DNA from: Streptomyces capillispiralis | GTDB lineage: Bacteria; Actinomycetota; Actinomycetes; Streptomycetales; Streptomycetaceae | DNA length: 64,000 nt | Direction: 5' to 3' | Assembly (NCBI RefSeq): GCF_007829875.1 | Contig: NZ_VIWV01000001.1 | Span: 4,930,501-4,994,500 of the forward strand | In this document: one piece after another, positions 42,751-51,706 of the stretch | How the letters are laid out: every line of letters starts with the position of its first letter | Position numbering within the stretch: the stretch's first letter is position 1 | Notes under the pieces: generated by a model | What the model was told of the DNA's origin: nothing | Databases searched by the model: none | What the model saw: only the letters and a program-made list of their open reading frames with translations | Program-made: the position numbers and the translations under genes

Positions 42751-44100
42751 TCAGGGCCGCCAGGCCACCCGGTGTTCCGCCAGGTGGGCCAGCACCGCGT
42801 GGTTCGCCTCCCAGCCGTCCGGGAACTTCACCAGCGTGCCCAGCTGGACCGGTTCCGTGGACGGATAGTCGTCCAGCAGGTCCCCCACCCCCGCGCGGCA
42901 CACCACGATGCACGCGTGCCGGTGCCGGGAGGCGAGCACGCACAGGCGGCCCGTCTCCAGGTGGAAGGCGGTGGCGTCGGGGCGGCCGGAGAGCGGGTGC
43001 AGGACGACCGTGACGTCGTACTCGCGGCCCTGGAGCCGGTTCGCCGTGTCGACGGTGACGTCCGCCACGCCCAGCTCCGCGAGCGCCGCCCGCACCGCCG
43101 CCGCCTGGTCGCGGTGCGCGGTGCCGACGGCGATCCGGTCGGCGGTCAGCGGGACCGGGTCCGGTGAGCGTTCGGAGACGGCCGCGCCGCCCCGGTCCAG
43201 CAGGCGCCGCACCACCAGCGCCACCGCCCGCACCGCCTCCGGGTCCGTGCGCGGGGTGTGCCGGGCGGGCAGCTCCAGCAGGCCCCAGCCGGACTCGGCC
43301 GCCTCGTCGATGACCCGGTCCGGGCCCGAACCGTCCGACGCGACCCCCAGCGCGAGCCGCCGGTCGCCGTGACCGGTGCCGCTGCGGAACGGCGTGTACG
43401 GGTAGAAGGCGTCCGACACCAGGGGCGCCGCCGACGCCGGGAGCCGCCACGACACCGGCAGCCGGTGCTGCGGCAGCCCGGGATTGTGGGCGAGCAGCGT
43501 GGTCACCGCGGACGCCGACGGGTCGTACGACAGGCCCGCCCACTGCTCGCTGCCCACGATGGAGAACGGGTCCAGCTGCCCAGGGTCGCCCACGAACAGC
43601 GCCCGCTCGAACAGGTTCGCCACGGCGAGCAGGGCGTCCGAGCGCATCTGGTATGCCTCGTCCACGATCGCGTGCTCCCACGGCTCGACGCCCTTGACGT
43701 GCGCCCACTTCGCGGCCGTCGAGAGGACCACGCCGAGTCCGGCGAGATCGGCGGCCTTCGCCGACTTGCGGACGTTGTCCAGCGCGTCGAGGGCCTTGTC
43801 GTAGGGGTCGGTGTCGTTGCTGTGCAGCCGGCCCACCGGCAGGTCGGGGTTCTTCTCCGCGAGCCGCAGCACCAGGTCGTCGACCTGTGCGTTGGTCTGC
43901 GCCACGACCATCAGCGGACGGCCCGCCTCCGCCAGTTCCAGGGCCGCCCGCACCACCAGCGTGGACTTGCCGGCGCCGGGCGGGGAGTCGACGACGACAC
44001 CGCGCGCGGCGCCGCGCAGCGTGTCCCTCAGGATCGCGTCGGTGGCGCGCCCGGCCGCCGCCCCGGGATCGAACACGGCCGCTTCGGCAGGGGCGGTCAC
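42751..44100 (-). CDS. SF1B (UPF1/DNA2-like) helicase or ATPase
   Basis: A 449-residue superfamily 1 NTPase. Walker A VVDSPPGAGKSTL near residue 38, motif Ia VVAQTNAQVDDL, Walker B AIVDEAYQMRSD near 143, motif III FVGDPGQLDP near 170, motif IV-like HRLPVSWRLP, motif V VDTANRLQGREYDVTVVL and motif VI LASRHRHACIVV. The order and the DEAY box are typical of UPF1/DNA2/SMUBP-type helicases. GTGA overlap with the preceding gene, so it is translated as part of a three-gene operon with a nuclease. Confidence 0.9.
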   Translation of the reverse strand: MTAPAEAAVFDPGAAAGRATDAILRDTLRGAARGVVVDSPPGAGKSTLVVRAALELAEAGRPLMVVAQTNAQVDDLVLRLAEKNPDLPVGRLHSNDTDPYDKALDALDNVRKSAKAADLAGLGVVLSTAAKWAHVKGVEPWEHAIVDEAYQMRSDALLAVANLFERALFVGDPGQLDPFSIVGSEQWAGLSYDPSASAVTTLLAHNPGLPQHRLPVSWRLPASAAPLVSDAFYPYTPFRSGTGHGDRRLALGVASDGSGPDRVIDEAAESGWGLLELPARHTPRTDPEAVRAVALVVRRLLDRGGAAVSERSPDPVPLTADRIAVGTAHRDQAAAVRAALAELGVADVTVDTANRLQGREYDVTVVLHPLSGRPDATAFHLETGRLCVLASRHRHACIVVCRAGVGDLLDDYPSTEPVQLGTLVKFPDGWEANHAVLAHLAEHRVAWRP

Positions 44101-45695
44101 AGCACGTCCTCCTCGGTCACCGGGTCCGCGGCCTCCGGTACGGCCTCACCGGGCGGACCGCCATGGGTCCACGGGGTCTCCTCCGGGTCGGGCAGCTTCG
44201 CCCCGCCGCGCGGTTCGTGCTCGAACAGCGTGAAGCACAGGCGGTCGCCCTTCTCCGGGACCGAGCCCGCCTCCGGCTCCTTGCCCCGGCCCATCCTGTC
44301 CAGGACGCGCAGCACGAGGAGACCGCCCTCCGGACCCTCCTCGTGGCCCACGAACTCCACCGTCTGCGGCTTCCCGCCCAGCGAGCGGTACGCCCTGGCC
44401 CGCTCGCCCAGGTGCGGACTGTCGTCCGTGCGGACGGTGACCAGCGGGCGCGGGCTGGGCCGCTTGCTCTCGCTGTACGCCATCACCACGTCGACCACCT
44501 CCCCCGCGAACGCCTCCCCGGCCAGCCGCCGGCCCGCCATCACCAGCGGGTCGTCCAGCGCCTCCTGCGCCTCCAGCCGGGCCTGCTCCCGCTCGCGCAC
44601 GGCGAGCTTGTTCGCCGCGGTGACCGCGTCGTCGCGGCGCGGCTGCGGCGGCTCACCGGCCAGCACCCGGTCCCGGTGACCGGTGAACGACCAGCGGTCG
44701 CGCGTCCACCGCTCCTCGACCCGCGCGCCCTCCGGCAGCTCCCGCAGCAGGTCGAGCCCCCGCCACACCGCGTCCCAGGCCGGCCGGGTACGGCTCTCCA
44801 CCAGCGCGCGGATCTCCCGCTCGGCCGCGGTCAGCGCGCCGAGGCGCTCGTCGGCCTCCAGGCCGTCCTCCGCGGCGGCCAGCGCGGTGCGGGCCCGGTC
44901 GTAGCGCTCGATCGCCGGGGCCAGCAGCCTGTTGTCGAACGCCGGGTCGGTCGCCGGGCCCGCGGGCGGGCACACCAACTGGCCGTCGTCGTCCCGCGCC
45001 AGCTCGGCCTCCTGAGCGGCCTCCGCCCCCGAACGCCCCTCGGGCGGGTCGATCCAGGCGAGCAGCGCCCCCAGGTGCTGGTCCTCCAGCGTGGACTGCC
45101 CGGTCGCCCAGTGCCGGGACAGGACGTCCGTCATCGCCAGCAGCAGCGAGGAGCCGGGCACCCGGGCCCGCTCCCCGAAGTGCGTCAGCCACCGCCCGAG
45201 CAGCGGCACCCGCGGCGGCGCAGGGAACGGGGCCTCCGGGTCCTGCTCCGCCGTGCGCCGGAACCGCATGGAGCGCCCCAGCAGCCGCACCAGGTCGATG
45301 CCGGCCCGGGACGGCACGATCAGCTGGGGCGCGTCCGCGCACAGCTCGACCTCGACCTTGACCCGCTTGCCGGTCTCCGGGTCGGTCTCCGCACGCTCGG
45401 CGGCCTCCACGGCACCGGCGAAGCCGTCGACGTACGGCAGGACCACGTCGGCCAGTTCGGACAGGAACGCGAACCGCAGGTCGCGGTCGCGCGGCTGCGG
45501 CACGGCCAGCAGCCGCGGCGCGTCCCGGTCGGTGCCCACCAGCGCGCCCAGCGGGGCGCCCGCCTCACCGGCGGTGGTGAGCGGCACGAACACCAGGGGC
45601 CGCCCGGACAGATGGCGGTGCCGGACGGTGGCGGCGGGCTGGGCGCGGCCGGTGCTGACCGCCTCGAGGCGGGCGAGGGTGGCGATCAGCGACAA
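44097..45695 (-). CDS. Unrecognised 532-residue protein in the nuclease-helicase operon
   Basis: I do not recognise this protein. The N-terminal 120 residues look beta-rich (HLSGRPLVFVPLTT, LLAVPQPRDRDLRFAFLSELADVVLPYVD), then PQLIVPSRAGIDLVRLLGRSMRF, a long helical region with Glu/Arg-rich coiled-coil character (about residues 270-420), and a C-terminal domain with PLVTVRTDDSPHLGERARAYRSLGGKPQTVEFVGHEEG. The TTG start has an excellent GGAGGTGG and overlaps the nuclease by 10 bases; the stop overlaps the helicase start. Its placement suggests it bridges the two enzymes. Confidence 0.75.
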   Translation of the reverse strand: MSLIATLARLEAVSTGRAQPAATVRHRHLSGRPLVFVPLTTAGEAGAPLGALVGTDRDAPRLLAVPQPRDRDLRFAFLSELADVVLPYVDGFAGAVEAAERAETDPETGKRVKVEVELCADAPQLIVPSRAGIDLVRLLGRSMRFRRTAEQDPEAPFPAPPRVPLLGRWLTHFGERARVPGSSLLLAMTDVLSRHWATGQSTLEDQHLGALLAWIDPPEGRSGAEAAQEAELARDDDGQLVCPPAGPATDPAFDNRLLAPAIERYDRARTALAAAEDGLEADERLGALTAAEREIRALVESRTRPAWDAVWRGLDLLRELPEGARVEERWTRDRWSFTGHRDRVLAGEPPQPRRDDAVTAANKLAVREREQARLEAQEALDDPLVMAGRRLAGEAFAGEVVDVVMAYSESKRPSPRPLVTVRTDDSPHLGERARAYRSLGGKPQTVEFVGHEEGPEGGLLVLRVLDRMGRGKEPEAGSVPEKGDRLCFTLFEHEPRGGAKLPDPEETPWTHGGPPGEAVPEAADPVTEEDVL

Positions 45696-46900
45696 GGGGC
45701 CACCTCCCGCGCGGCGGCGCCCGCCAGCGCCTCCGCGCGCAGGGCGGCCGCCCTGCGCAGCGCCGCCACCGCCGGGTCGTCGGGGTCCCCGGCCTCCCCG
45801 CGGGCCGCCGCGAGCACGTCCTCGACCGTGGTCAGGGCGCCCAGCTCCGCGCGGACCGGACGGCCCAGCCGGGTCACCGCGCCCTCCGCGCGGGAGCGGT
45901 CCCGGCAGTGGAACGCCAGCTCGCACGCCGACAGGCACTCCGGCGCGTACGTCGCCGGGACCGACTCCACGGCCGCCGTCAGACGGTCGGCGGGCAGCTC
46001 CGGCGAGAAGCAGGCGCCCTCGGGAAGCGTGTCGGCGATCTCCTCGATGCGGGTGAGCCGGTCCAGCTGGCGGGCGGTCACCGCGCGCTGCTTGCGCACG
46101 TCCACGGCGGACGCGGTGGGCAGGTTGGAGAAGTCCTTGGGGCACACCAGCAGGATCCGGTGCCGTACCCGCGGGGCCGGGTCCAGCCGCGCGGCGGCCC
46201 GCTCCAGGGCCAGCACGTACACCGCCGCCTGGCGGGCCGCGGCGCCGACCTTCGCCGGGTCCGCGGCGCCGTCCAGCATCGGGAACGACTTGATCTCCAC
46301 GACCGTCCAGCTGCCGTCCGGGTGCACCACCACCGCGTCCGGCTCCAGGAACGCCGGGGAGCCCGCCACGTCGAGCGCGAGCATCGGGTGGTCGAGCAGC
46401 GTCCAGGTGCCCGGGGCGGCGGCGGCCGCCTCCGTGGCCTCGCGCAGCGCCAGTTCGGTGCGCGCGGTGCGGCCCTCGGGGCCCTGCGCGGTGAGATCGG
46501 GCACCCGCGCGGCGGCGGGCGGTTCGGCCGCGCGGTCCAGCTTCTCGTGGGCCAGCCGCAGCAGCTCCGTACCGCCGTCCGCCTTGACCTTCGCCTCGAA
46601 CGCGTTGCCCCGCACGAACGCGAACTGGGACTGGCCGAAGGCCGACGGCGAGCCCAGCGCGCTCGCCAGCGCCGCCTTGTCCACCCCGGCGCCGTCGAGG
46701 ATCGCGCGCCGTCTGCAGCCCGGGTTGGCGGCGAGGGCGGCCAGGGCGCGCGCGTCCAGCGCCTTCGCCGGGACCTCCGGGCCGCGCAGCTCAGCGAGCC
46801 GGTGCCGGAGCGCCTTCTCCCGCGTCCGAGGGGGAGGCACCCGGTTCGGTCCCTGACCGGTACCGCGACTCGGGGTGCCGCTGCCGTGGAAATCGCTCAC
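45686..46900 (-). CDS. RecB-like PD-(D/E)XK nuclease with Fe-S cysteines
   Basis: About 404 residues. The nuclease core is FLEPDAVVVHPDGSWTVVEIKSFPM (Asp, then Glu-x-Lys), preceded by FVRGNAFEAKV. One Cys in NPGCRRRAI near the N-terminus and three in PECLSACELAFHC near the C-terminus are spaced as in Cas4/AddB-type 4Fe-4S nucleases. Related to TM0106-type RecB-like proteins. Likely processes DNA ends or single strands with the coupled helicase. Start uncertain: GTG at 46900, 46840 or a TTG at 46930; the preceding PAP2 gene overlaps it by over 100 bases. Confidence 0.82.
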   Translation of the reverse strand: MSDFHGSGTPSRGTGQGPNRVPPPRTREKALRHRLAELRGPEVPAKALDARALAALAANPGCRRRAILDGAGVDKAALASALGSPSAFGQSQFAFVRGNAFEAKVKADGGTELLRLAHEKLDRAAEPPAAARVPDLTAQGPEGRTARTELALREATEAAAAAPGTWTLLDHPMLALDVAGSPAFLEPDAVVVHPDGSWTVVEIKSFPMLDGAADPAKVGAAARQAAVYVLALERAAARLDPAPRVRHRILLVCPKDFSNLPTASAVDVRKQRAVTARQLDRLTRIEEIADTLPEGACFSPELPADRLTAAVESVPATYAPECLSACELAFHCRDRSRAEGAVTRLGRPVRAELGALTTVEDVLAAARGEAGDPDDPAVAALRRAAALRAEALAGAAAREVAPCR

Positions 46901-47741
46901 CCGCGGAAGTCTGGCATCCGGCACTGACAATCGGGGAACGCGAGTCGGCCGAGTCCGCCGCGACCGGCGCGGTGCGGGGCAGCAGCCGGGCCCTCGCCCG
47001 GTCCGCGTACCGCGTCACGACCGGGGCCAGCAGGAAGCCGGCGCCCATCACGGCGGCGCCCGCGGCGGCGTCGAGGAAGTAGTGGTTCGCGGTGCCCATC
47101 ACCACGATCGTGGTGATCAGCGGATAGCCGACGGCGGCCGCGCGGGTCCAGCGGGTGCGCCCGTACCGCCACAGGATCACCCCGCACCACAGCGCCCAGC
47201 CGACGTGCAGGCTCGGCATCGCCGCGTACTGGTTGGTCATGCCGCCGAGCCCGCGCGGGGCGCTCGCCTCGCCGCCCCACCAGCCGTACGAGCTGTAGTG
47301 CGCCATGGTGTCGACGAAGCCGTGGCCCGCGTCGAGCAGCCGGGGCGGGCAGGTGGGCAGCAGCGAGAAGCCGATCAGGCCGATGAAGGTGGACGTCATC
47401 AGCCAGGTGCGAGCGGCGCGGTAGTGCGCCGCGTGGGAGCGGAACAGCCAGACGAGGAGCGCCGGGGTCAGCAGGTAGTGCAGCGAGGCGTACCAGAAGT
47501 CGGCGGGTATGCCGAGCCACGGTTCCCGGGTGAAGAGACGGTTCAGCGGATGCTCGGCGTTGAGGTACAGCGTCTTCTCGATGCGCAGGATCGCCAGCCC
47601 GTGGTCCACGGCGTCGGAGACGTCGCCCCGGACGATCAGCCGGCCCGCCGAGTAGCAGGCGTACACCACGAGGATGATCGGCAGCTCGGACCACCAGCGC
47701 AGCCGGGCCGTCCCGGTGCCCGGTGTCTCGGTGTGCGGCAT
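46791..47741 (-). CDS. PAP2-family membrane phosphatase
   Basis: A 316-residue protein with about six helices. The phosphatase residues are in YAAMPSLHVGWALW and GTANHYFLDAAAG, with an upstream LLPTCPPRL. Related to inositol phosphorylceramide synthase-like and lipid phosphate phosphatases. The C-terminal 60 residues are polar and low-complexity and overlap the nuclease start region in another frame. The ATG follows GGGGGAG. Confidence 0.88.
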   Translation of the reverse strand: MPHTETPGTGTARLRWWSELPIILVVYACYSAGRLIVRGDVSDAVDHGLAILRIEKTLYLNAEHPLNRLFTREPWLGIPADFWYASLHYLLTPALLVWLFRSHAAHYRAARTWLMTSTFIGLIGFSLLPTCPPRLLDAGHGFVDTMAHYSSYGWWGGEASAPRGLGGMTNQYAAMPSLHVGWALWCGVILWRYGRTRWTRAAAVGYPLITTIVVMGTANHYFLDAAAGAAVMGAGFLLAPVVTRYADRARARLLPRTAPVAADSADSRSPIVSAGCQTSAGERFPRQRHPESRYRSGTEPGASPSDAGEGAPAPAR

Positions 47742-47928
47742 CCGATCGCTCCCCCTGTGTGTCCTCGCGCGGCGCTCCGTCGGCGGCGAGCCACTTTACG
47801 GTGTGCGCGTCCCCCCGCGAGACGCCCTCGGCCCTGATAGACGCGGAGATCGCCCCGCGGGTTGCCCGCTATGAGGGTGCGCGATGATGGGGAAGTTACG
47901 CCTGCGAATTTCACCCGAGAGGTCTCCC

Positions 47929-48525
47929 ATGGCACCGCGCATCCTGCTGGCACGGCACGGACAGACGCAGTGGTCGCTGTCCGGCAAGCACACCGGCAGG
48001 ACCGACGTACCGCTCCTGGAGGAGGGCCGGCGGGGTGCCAAGCTGCTCGGCGAGCGCCTGCACCGGGCGCCGTACGACGGGCTGTCCGGTGTCGAGGTGC
48101 GCACCAGCCCGCTCTCCCGCGCGCGGGAGACCTGCGAACTCGCCGGCTTCGGCGAGCGCGCGCAGCCCTGGGACACGCTCATGGAGTGGGACTACGGGGA
48201 CTACGAGGGCATGACCCCGGCCGAGATACAGGCGGCCCGCCCCGGCTGGCTGATCTGGCGCGACGGCGTCCCCGGCGGCGAGAGCCTGGACGCGATGACG
48301 GCCCGCGCGGACGAGGTCGTGGACTGGGCCCGCTCCGCCGACCGGGACGTGCTGGTCTTCGCGCACGGGCACATCCTGCGCTCCATCGGCGCCCGCTGGC
48401 TGGGCCTGCCCCTCGACTTCGCCGCCCGCGTCCGCCTCAACCCGACCTCCCTGTCGGTCCTGGGCTGGGCCTACGGGGAACCGGCGATCGAGACCTGGAA
48501 CGACCAGGGCCACCTGACGCCCTGA
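47929..48525 (+). CDS. Histidine phosphatase family protein
   Basis: A 198-residue phosphoglycerate-mutase-like phosphatase. Motif RHGQTQWS with the phosphoacceptor His at residue 10, the second core RTSPLSRARET, acid residue EWDYGDYEG, and the second His in VFAHGHILRSIGARW. Substrate unknown. The ATG follows GAGAGG. Convergent with the regulator gene downstream. Confidence 0.92.
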   Translation: MAPRILLARHGQTQWSLSGKHTGRTDVPLLEEGRRGAKLLGERLHRAPYDGLSGVEVRTSPLSRARETCELAGFGERAQPWDTLMEWDYGDYEGMTPAEIQAARPGWLIWRDGVPGGESLDAMTARADEVVDWARSADRDVLVFAHGHILRSIGARWLGLPLDFAARVRLNPTSLSVLGWAYGEPAIETWNDQGHLTP

Positions 48526-48530
48526 GCCCC

Positions 48531-48557
48531 GGCCGGCCCCCGCGCGGCGGGCCGGCC
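48531..48557. terminator. Hairpin between convergent genes
   Basis: GGCCGGCCC and GGGCCGGCC form a perfect 9-bp stem around CCGCGCGGC, between the phosphatase stop and the regulator stop. Confidence 0.6.
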
Positions 48558-48565
48558 CCGCTCCG

Positions 48566-50002
48566 TCACACCGCGCGGGGCAGCGAGGCGTGACGGTCCA
48601 GGAAGGCCGAGACGCCCGAGGCGTGGCGGTGGGGGAGCAGGACGCGGGACGTGCCCGCCAGCAGGGTGCGCACCCGGGAGGACTGGACCTCCGCGAGCAG
48701 GTCCAGGACCCGCATGCCGGCCTGGGCCGCCTCGTCGGGGCGGCCGCCGCGGGCCAGGTCGTCCGCCAGCTCCGCCGTGTAGAGGGCGATGTTGCGGGTG
48801 AAGTGCGGGTCCTGCAGCTCCGCCGCGCGCCGCGCGTGCCGGGCCGCGCGCGGCCAGTCGCCCAGGGTCGACCAGCACTGCGCCTCCAGGCCCTCCAGCT
48901 CCGCCTCCCCGTAGAAGCTCATCCACTCGGGGTCCGCCTCCGAGGGGCCCCGCTCGAAGTAGGCCTGCGCCCGGGCCAGCGCCTGCTCGCAGCCGGTGCG
49001 GTCGGCGAGCCCGGCCCAGCCGCCCGCCTCGCGCAGCGCCAGCAGCGACATCAGCCGGGGCGAGCCCAGCGGCCGCGCCACCCGCTGGGCGGCCTGCGCC
49101 GCCCGCACCGCCTCCCGGGGCCGGCCCGCGTCCCGCGCGAGGAACGCCGTGTTGCAGAAGGCGTGCGCCTCCAGGCCCGGGTCGCCGGTCACCCGCGACG
49201 TCGCCAGCGCCTCCGCGTAGTGCGAGCGGGCGTCGTCGAAGCGGCCCGAGTCGTGCGCCAGCCAGCCCACCGAGATGGCCAGTTCACCGGCGCCCGAGTA
49301 CAGCCGGTCCGCGGTGCGCTGCCGGGTCGCCCCGGCGTCCAGCAGCGCGTAGGCGGCCCGCAGCGGGGCCGCCGCGCGGCGGTAGAGCCCGTCCGCCCCG
49401 TGCCGGTCGTCCAGCAGCCGGATGCGGCGGACGGCGTCCTCGAGAGCGCCCGCGTCGCTCGCCCCGGGACGGCGCACGGCGCGCTGCGCGGCCGAGGCCT
49501 CGGGGGCGAGCCCGTACGGGCTCAGTGAGGCGGCGGCCACCGTGGCGCCCCCGCCGGTCATGAATGCGCGACGCAGCACGTCGCTCTCCTCGTGGTCGTG
49601 CGTGTCGTACGTGTCGTACCGGTCCTGCGTCTCATACGGATCGTGCGTCCCGCCGTGCTCACCCGTGGCTCCCGCCGGGTCCGCGGGGGCGTCCCCGGCG
49701 GTCCGGGCCCGGCGCCCGCGGACCGAGGAGCGGGGCGCGAACCCCAGGTCGGTCAGCGTGCGGCCGGGGAACATGTGCAGGAACACCCGTTCGTAGGCGT
49801 AGTTGGGGCAGCGGATCTCGCCCGCCTCCACCCGGTGCACGTAGCGCGCGTCACAGCTGACCCGCTCGCCGATCTCGCGGGCGGCCCGCCGGACCGCCGC
49901 GGCGAACTCGGCCGGTGAGCGCGCGCCGCGCGCCTGCCGGAAGACGAGGTTCGGCCGCGGGGGCCGGTCGGGCTGGGACGAGGGCACCGTTGACGACGCC
50001 AT
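48566..50002 (-). CDS. TPR-containing regulator with N-terminal HTH-like region
   Basis: A 478-residue protein. Residues 28-78 resemble a degenerate helix-turn-helix (SPAEFAAAVRRAAREIGERVSCDARYVHRVEAGEIRCPNYAYERV). A linker has repeats of Tyr-Asp-Thr type (residues 118-140). After residue 150, SDVLRRAFMTGGGATVAAASLSPYG is followed by at least six TPR-like helical pairs. This is the layout of NsdA-type Streptomyces regulators of development and antibiotic production; whether it is a true orthologue is unknown. The ATG follows GAGAGGA. Confidence 0.8.
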   Translation of the reverse strand: MASSTVPSSQPDRPPRPNLVFRQARGARSPAEFAAAVRRAAREIGERVSCDARYVHRVEAGEIRCPNYAYERVFLHMFPGRTLTDLGFAPRSSVRGRRARTAGDAPADPAGATGEHGGTHDPYETQDRYDTYDTHDHEESDVLRRAFMTGGGATVAAASLSPYGLAPEASAAQRAVRRPGASDAGALEDAVRRIRLLDDRHGADGLYRRAAAPLRAAYALLDAGATRQRTADRLYSGAGELAISVGWLAHDSGRFDDARSHYAEALATSRVTGDPGLEAHAFCNTAFLARDAGRPREAVRAAQAAQRVARPLGSPRLMSLLALREAGGWAGLADRTGCEQALARAQAYFERGPSEADPEWMSFYGEAELEGLEAQCWSTLGDWPRAARHARRAAELQDPHFTRNIALYTAELADDLARGGRPDEAAQAGMRVLDLLAEVQSSRVRTLLAGTSRVLLPHRHASGVSAFLDRHASLPRAV

Positions 50003-50287
50003 GGCCGGGTCCTCTCTGCGAACCGTCGAACCATGCCGGAATCAGGGTGACTTGCCGTGTGCTGCCCTGTTTCCGGCGGGCATGAACGTACCTGCTGTGA
50101 CGGAGTCACCACGCGAAGTTTGGCTACAAAGCGGATATGTCATCCACGATCTGCCATGAAGTGCCATCCTTTGCGGCGGACTTCCGCCGTAGCCGTTGAC
50201 GGCCCCGCTCGTTGAAGTCTGTGGACCGGGAGCCCCCCGACTCCCGACCCGCTCGTCCAAGCAGGGATTTGTGTGGTGGAGGCCGGG
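50003..50287. other. Divergent intergenic region
   Basis: 285 bases with no gene. It contains the palindrome at 50174 and short repeats of TGCCAT near 50151-50166. It serves the TPR regulator and the small gene at 50288. Confidence 0.5.
50174..50189. promoter_or_regulatory. Palindrome CGGCGGA-CT-TCCGCCG
   Basis: Perfect 7-bp arms around CT, between divergent genes. Could be an operator or a hairpin. Confidence 0.4.
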
Positions 50288-50671
50288 ATGATGACCAGCC
50301 GGAGCAACGATCCTTTACACCGGCCGCGCGCGGACTGCGACGTGGTCACGGTTCCGGCCCGGCAGGGCCTGGAGGCGGTCGACATCCTGCGGCGCGGTGC
50401 CGGGGACGCGGTGGGCCCGGTGCTCCACGACGGCGGTGACACGCTCGGCTTCCTGGTGCCGCCGGGCACCGCCGCCGCGTGGGACGTACCGGGCAGCACC
50501 TGCACGGGGACCGACGGCCGCGGGCTGCGGCTCGCCCCCGAGCCGCCGGTCGAGGGCTCGGACTGGCTGCTGCCGCCCGGCGAGGCGGACCTGGCGACGG
50601 ATCCCGCGGTGCTGCGCGAGGCGCTGGGCGAGGCACAGCGGATGATCGACGCGGCGGACGGCCGCACCTGA
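50288..50671 (+). CDS. Hypothetical small protein
   Basis: A 127-residue protein: CDVVTVPARQGLEAVDILRRGAGDAVGPVLHDGGDTLGFLVPPGTAAAWDVPGS, then acidic and Pro-rich. The block LGFLVPPGTA recalls LLFAAPGTA in the Prim-Pol-like protein at 36930, so it may be a distant relative of the same domain. GGAGG precedes two adjacent ATG codons (50288, 50291). Confidence 0.65.
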   Translation: MMTSRSNDPLHRPRADCDVVTVPARQGLEAVDILRRGAGDAVGPVLHDGGDTLGFLVPPGTAAAWDVPGSTCTGTDGRGLRLAPEPPVEGSDWLLPPGEADLATDPAVLREALGEAQRMIDAADGRT

Positions 50672-50777
50672 CGAGGCGCCCGCCGCCCGACTGCCCGACT
50701 GCCCGCCGCCCGAGCGACCGGGAACGGGCAGGTGAGGGGGCCGCGACCGGGGCCGGGGCGCTTGCGACAATGGGCGC

Positions 50778-51647
50778 ATGGGAAGGTCCAGGAGCAGCGG
50801 GCGCGGTCAGGGCGGCGCGGAGGCGGTCGTCGAGCGTGTCGACGGGGGGCTCGCCGAGCTCGTCCCCGACCGGGACCGGCCGCGGGCCCGGACCCTGCTG
50901 ATCGACGGGGCCCCGCAGTCCCACGTCGACCTCGACGACCCGGCGCACCTCTCCTTCGAGTACCAGCGGCGGTTCGGCCACGTCGTCGACCTCGCCGCCC
51001 CGCCCGGCAGGCCCCTCCAGGCGGTGCACCTCGGCGGCGGCGCGTTCACCCTCGCCCGGTACGTCGCGGCCACCCGCCCCCGCTCCACCCAGCAGGTCGT
51101 CGAGCGGGACGCGGCGCTGGTGCGACTGGTGCGGCGGGAACTGCCCCTGGACCCCAGGGCCCGCGTCCGGGTGCGCTCGGTGGACGCCCGCGAAGGGCTC
51201 GCCAAGGTGCCCGACGGCTGGGCCGGGCTCGTCGTCGCCGACGTCTTCAGCGGGGCCCGCACCCCGGCCCACCTGACCTCCACCGAGTTCCTCGACGACG
51301 TCCGCAGGGCGCTCGCCCCCGGCGGGATCTACACCGCCAACCTCGCCGACGGGCCCCCGCTCACGCACCTGCGCGGCCAGATCGCCACCGCCGCCGCCCG
51401 GTTCGCCGAACTCGCGCTGATCGCCGACCCGGCGGTGCTGCGCGGCAAACGCTTCGGCAACGCGGTCCTGGTCGCCTCCGACGCGCCCCTGCCCCTCGCC
51501 GAACTGACCCGCCGGGCCGCCTCCGACCCGCAGCCGGCCCGCGTCCAGCACGGCCGCGACCTCGTCGACTTCACCGGCGGAGCCGCCCCCGTGACGGATC
51601 TGGCGGCAGTCGACTCACCGGCCCCGCCCGCGTCCGTCTTCCACTGA
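50778..51647 (+). CDS. Spermidine synthase-like (PABS) protein
   Basis: A 289-residue methyltransferase-fold protein of the polyamine biosynthesis (PABS) superfamily. HLSFEYQRRFGHVVD, the SAM-site strand PLQAVHLGGGAFTLARYVAA, the acidic VERDAALVRLVRREL and VVADVFSGARTPAHL are visible. It lacks the full spermidine-synthase gatekeeper, so the aminopropyl acceptor or other substrate is unknown. Confidence 0.82.
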   Translation: MGRSRSSGRGQGGAEAVVERVDGGLAELVPDRDRPRARTLLIDGAPQSHVDLDDPAHLSFEYQRRFGHVVDLAAPPGRPLQAVHLGGGAFTLARYVAATRPRSTQQVVERDAALVRLVRRELPLDPRARVRVRSVDAREGLAKVPDGWAGLVVADVFSGARTPAHLTSTEFLDDVRRALAPGGIYTANLADGPPLTHLRGQIATAAARFAELALIADPAVLRGKRFGNAVLVASDAPLPLAELTRRAASDPQPARVQHGRDLVDFTGGAAPVTDLAAVDSPAPPASVFH

Positions 51648-51706
51648 ACCGGACGGGCGGCGGCGGGGCGTCCGGCACGACTGCGTGCACCGACGGCGCG
51701 GACCGT

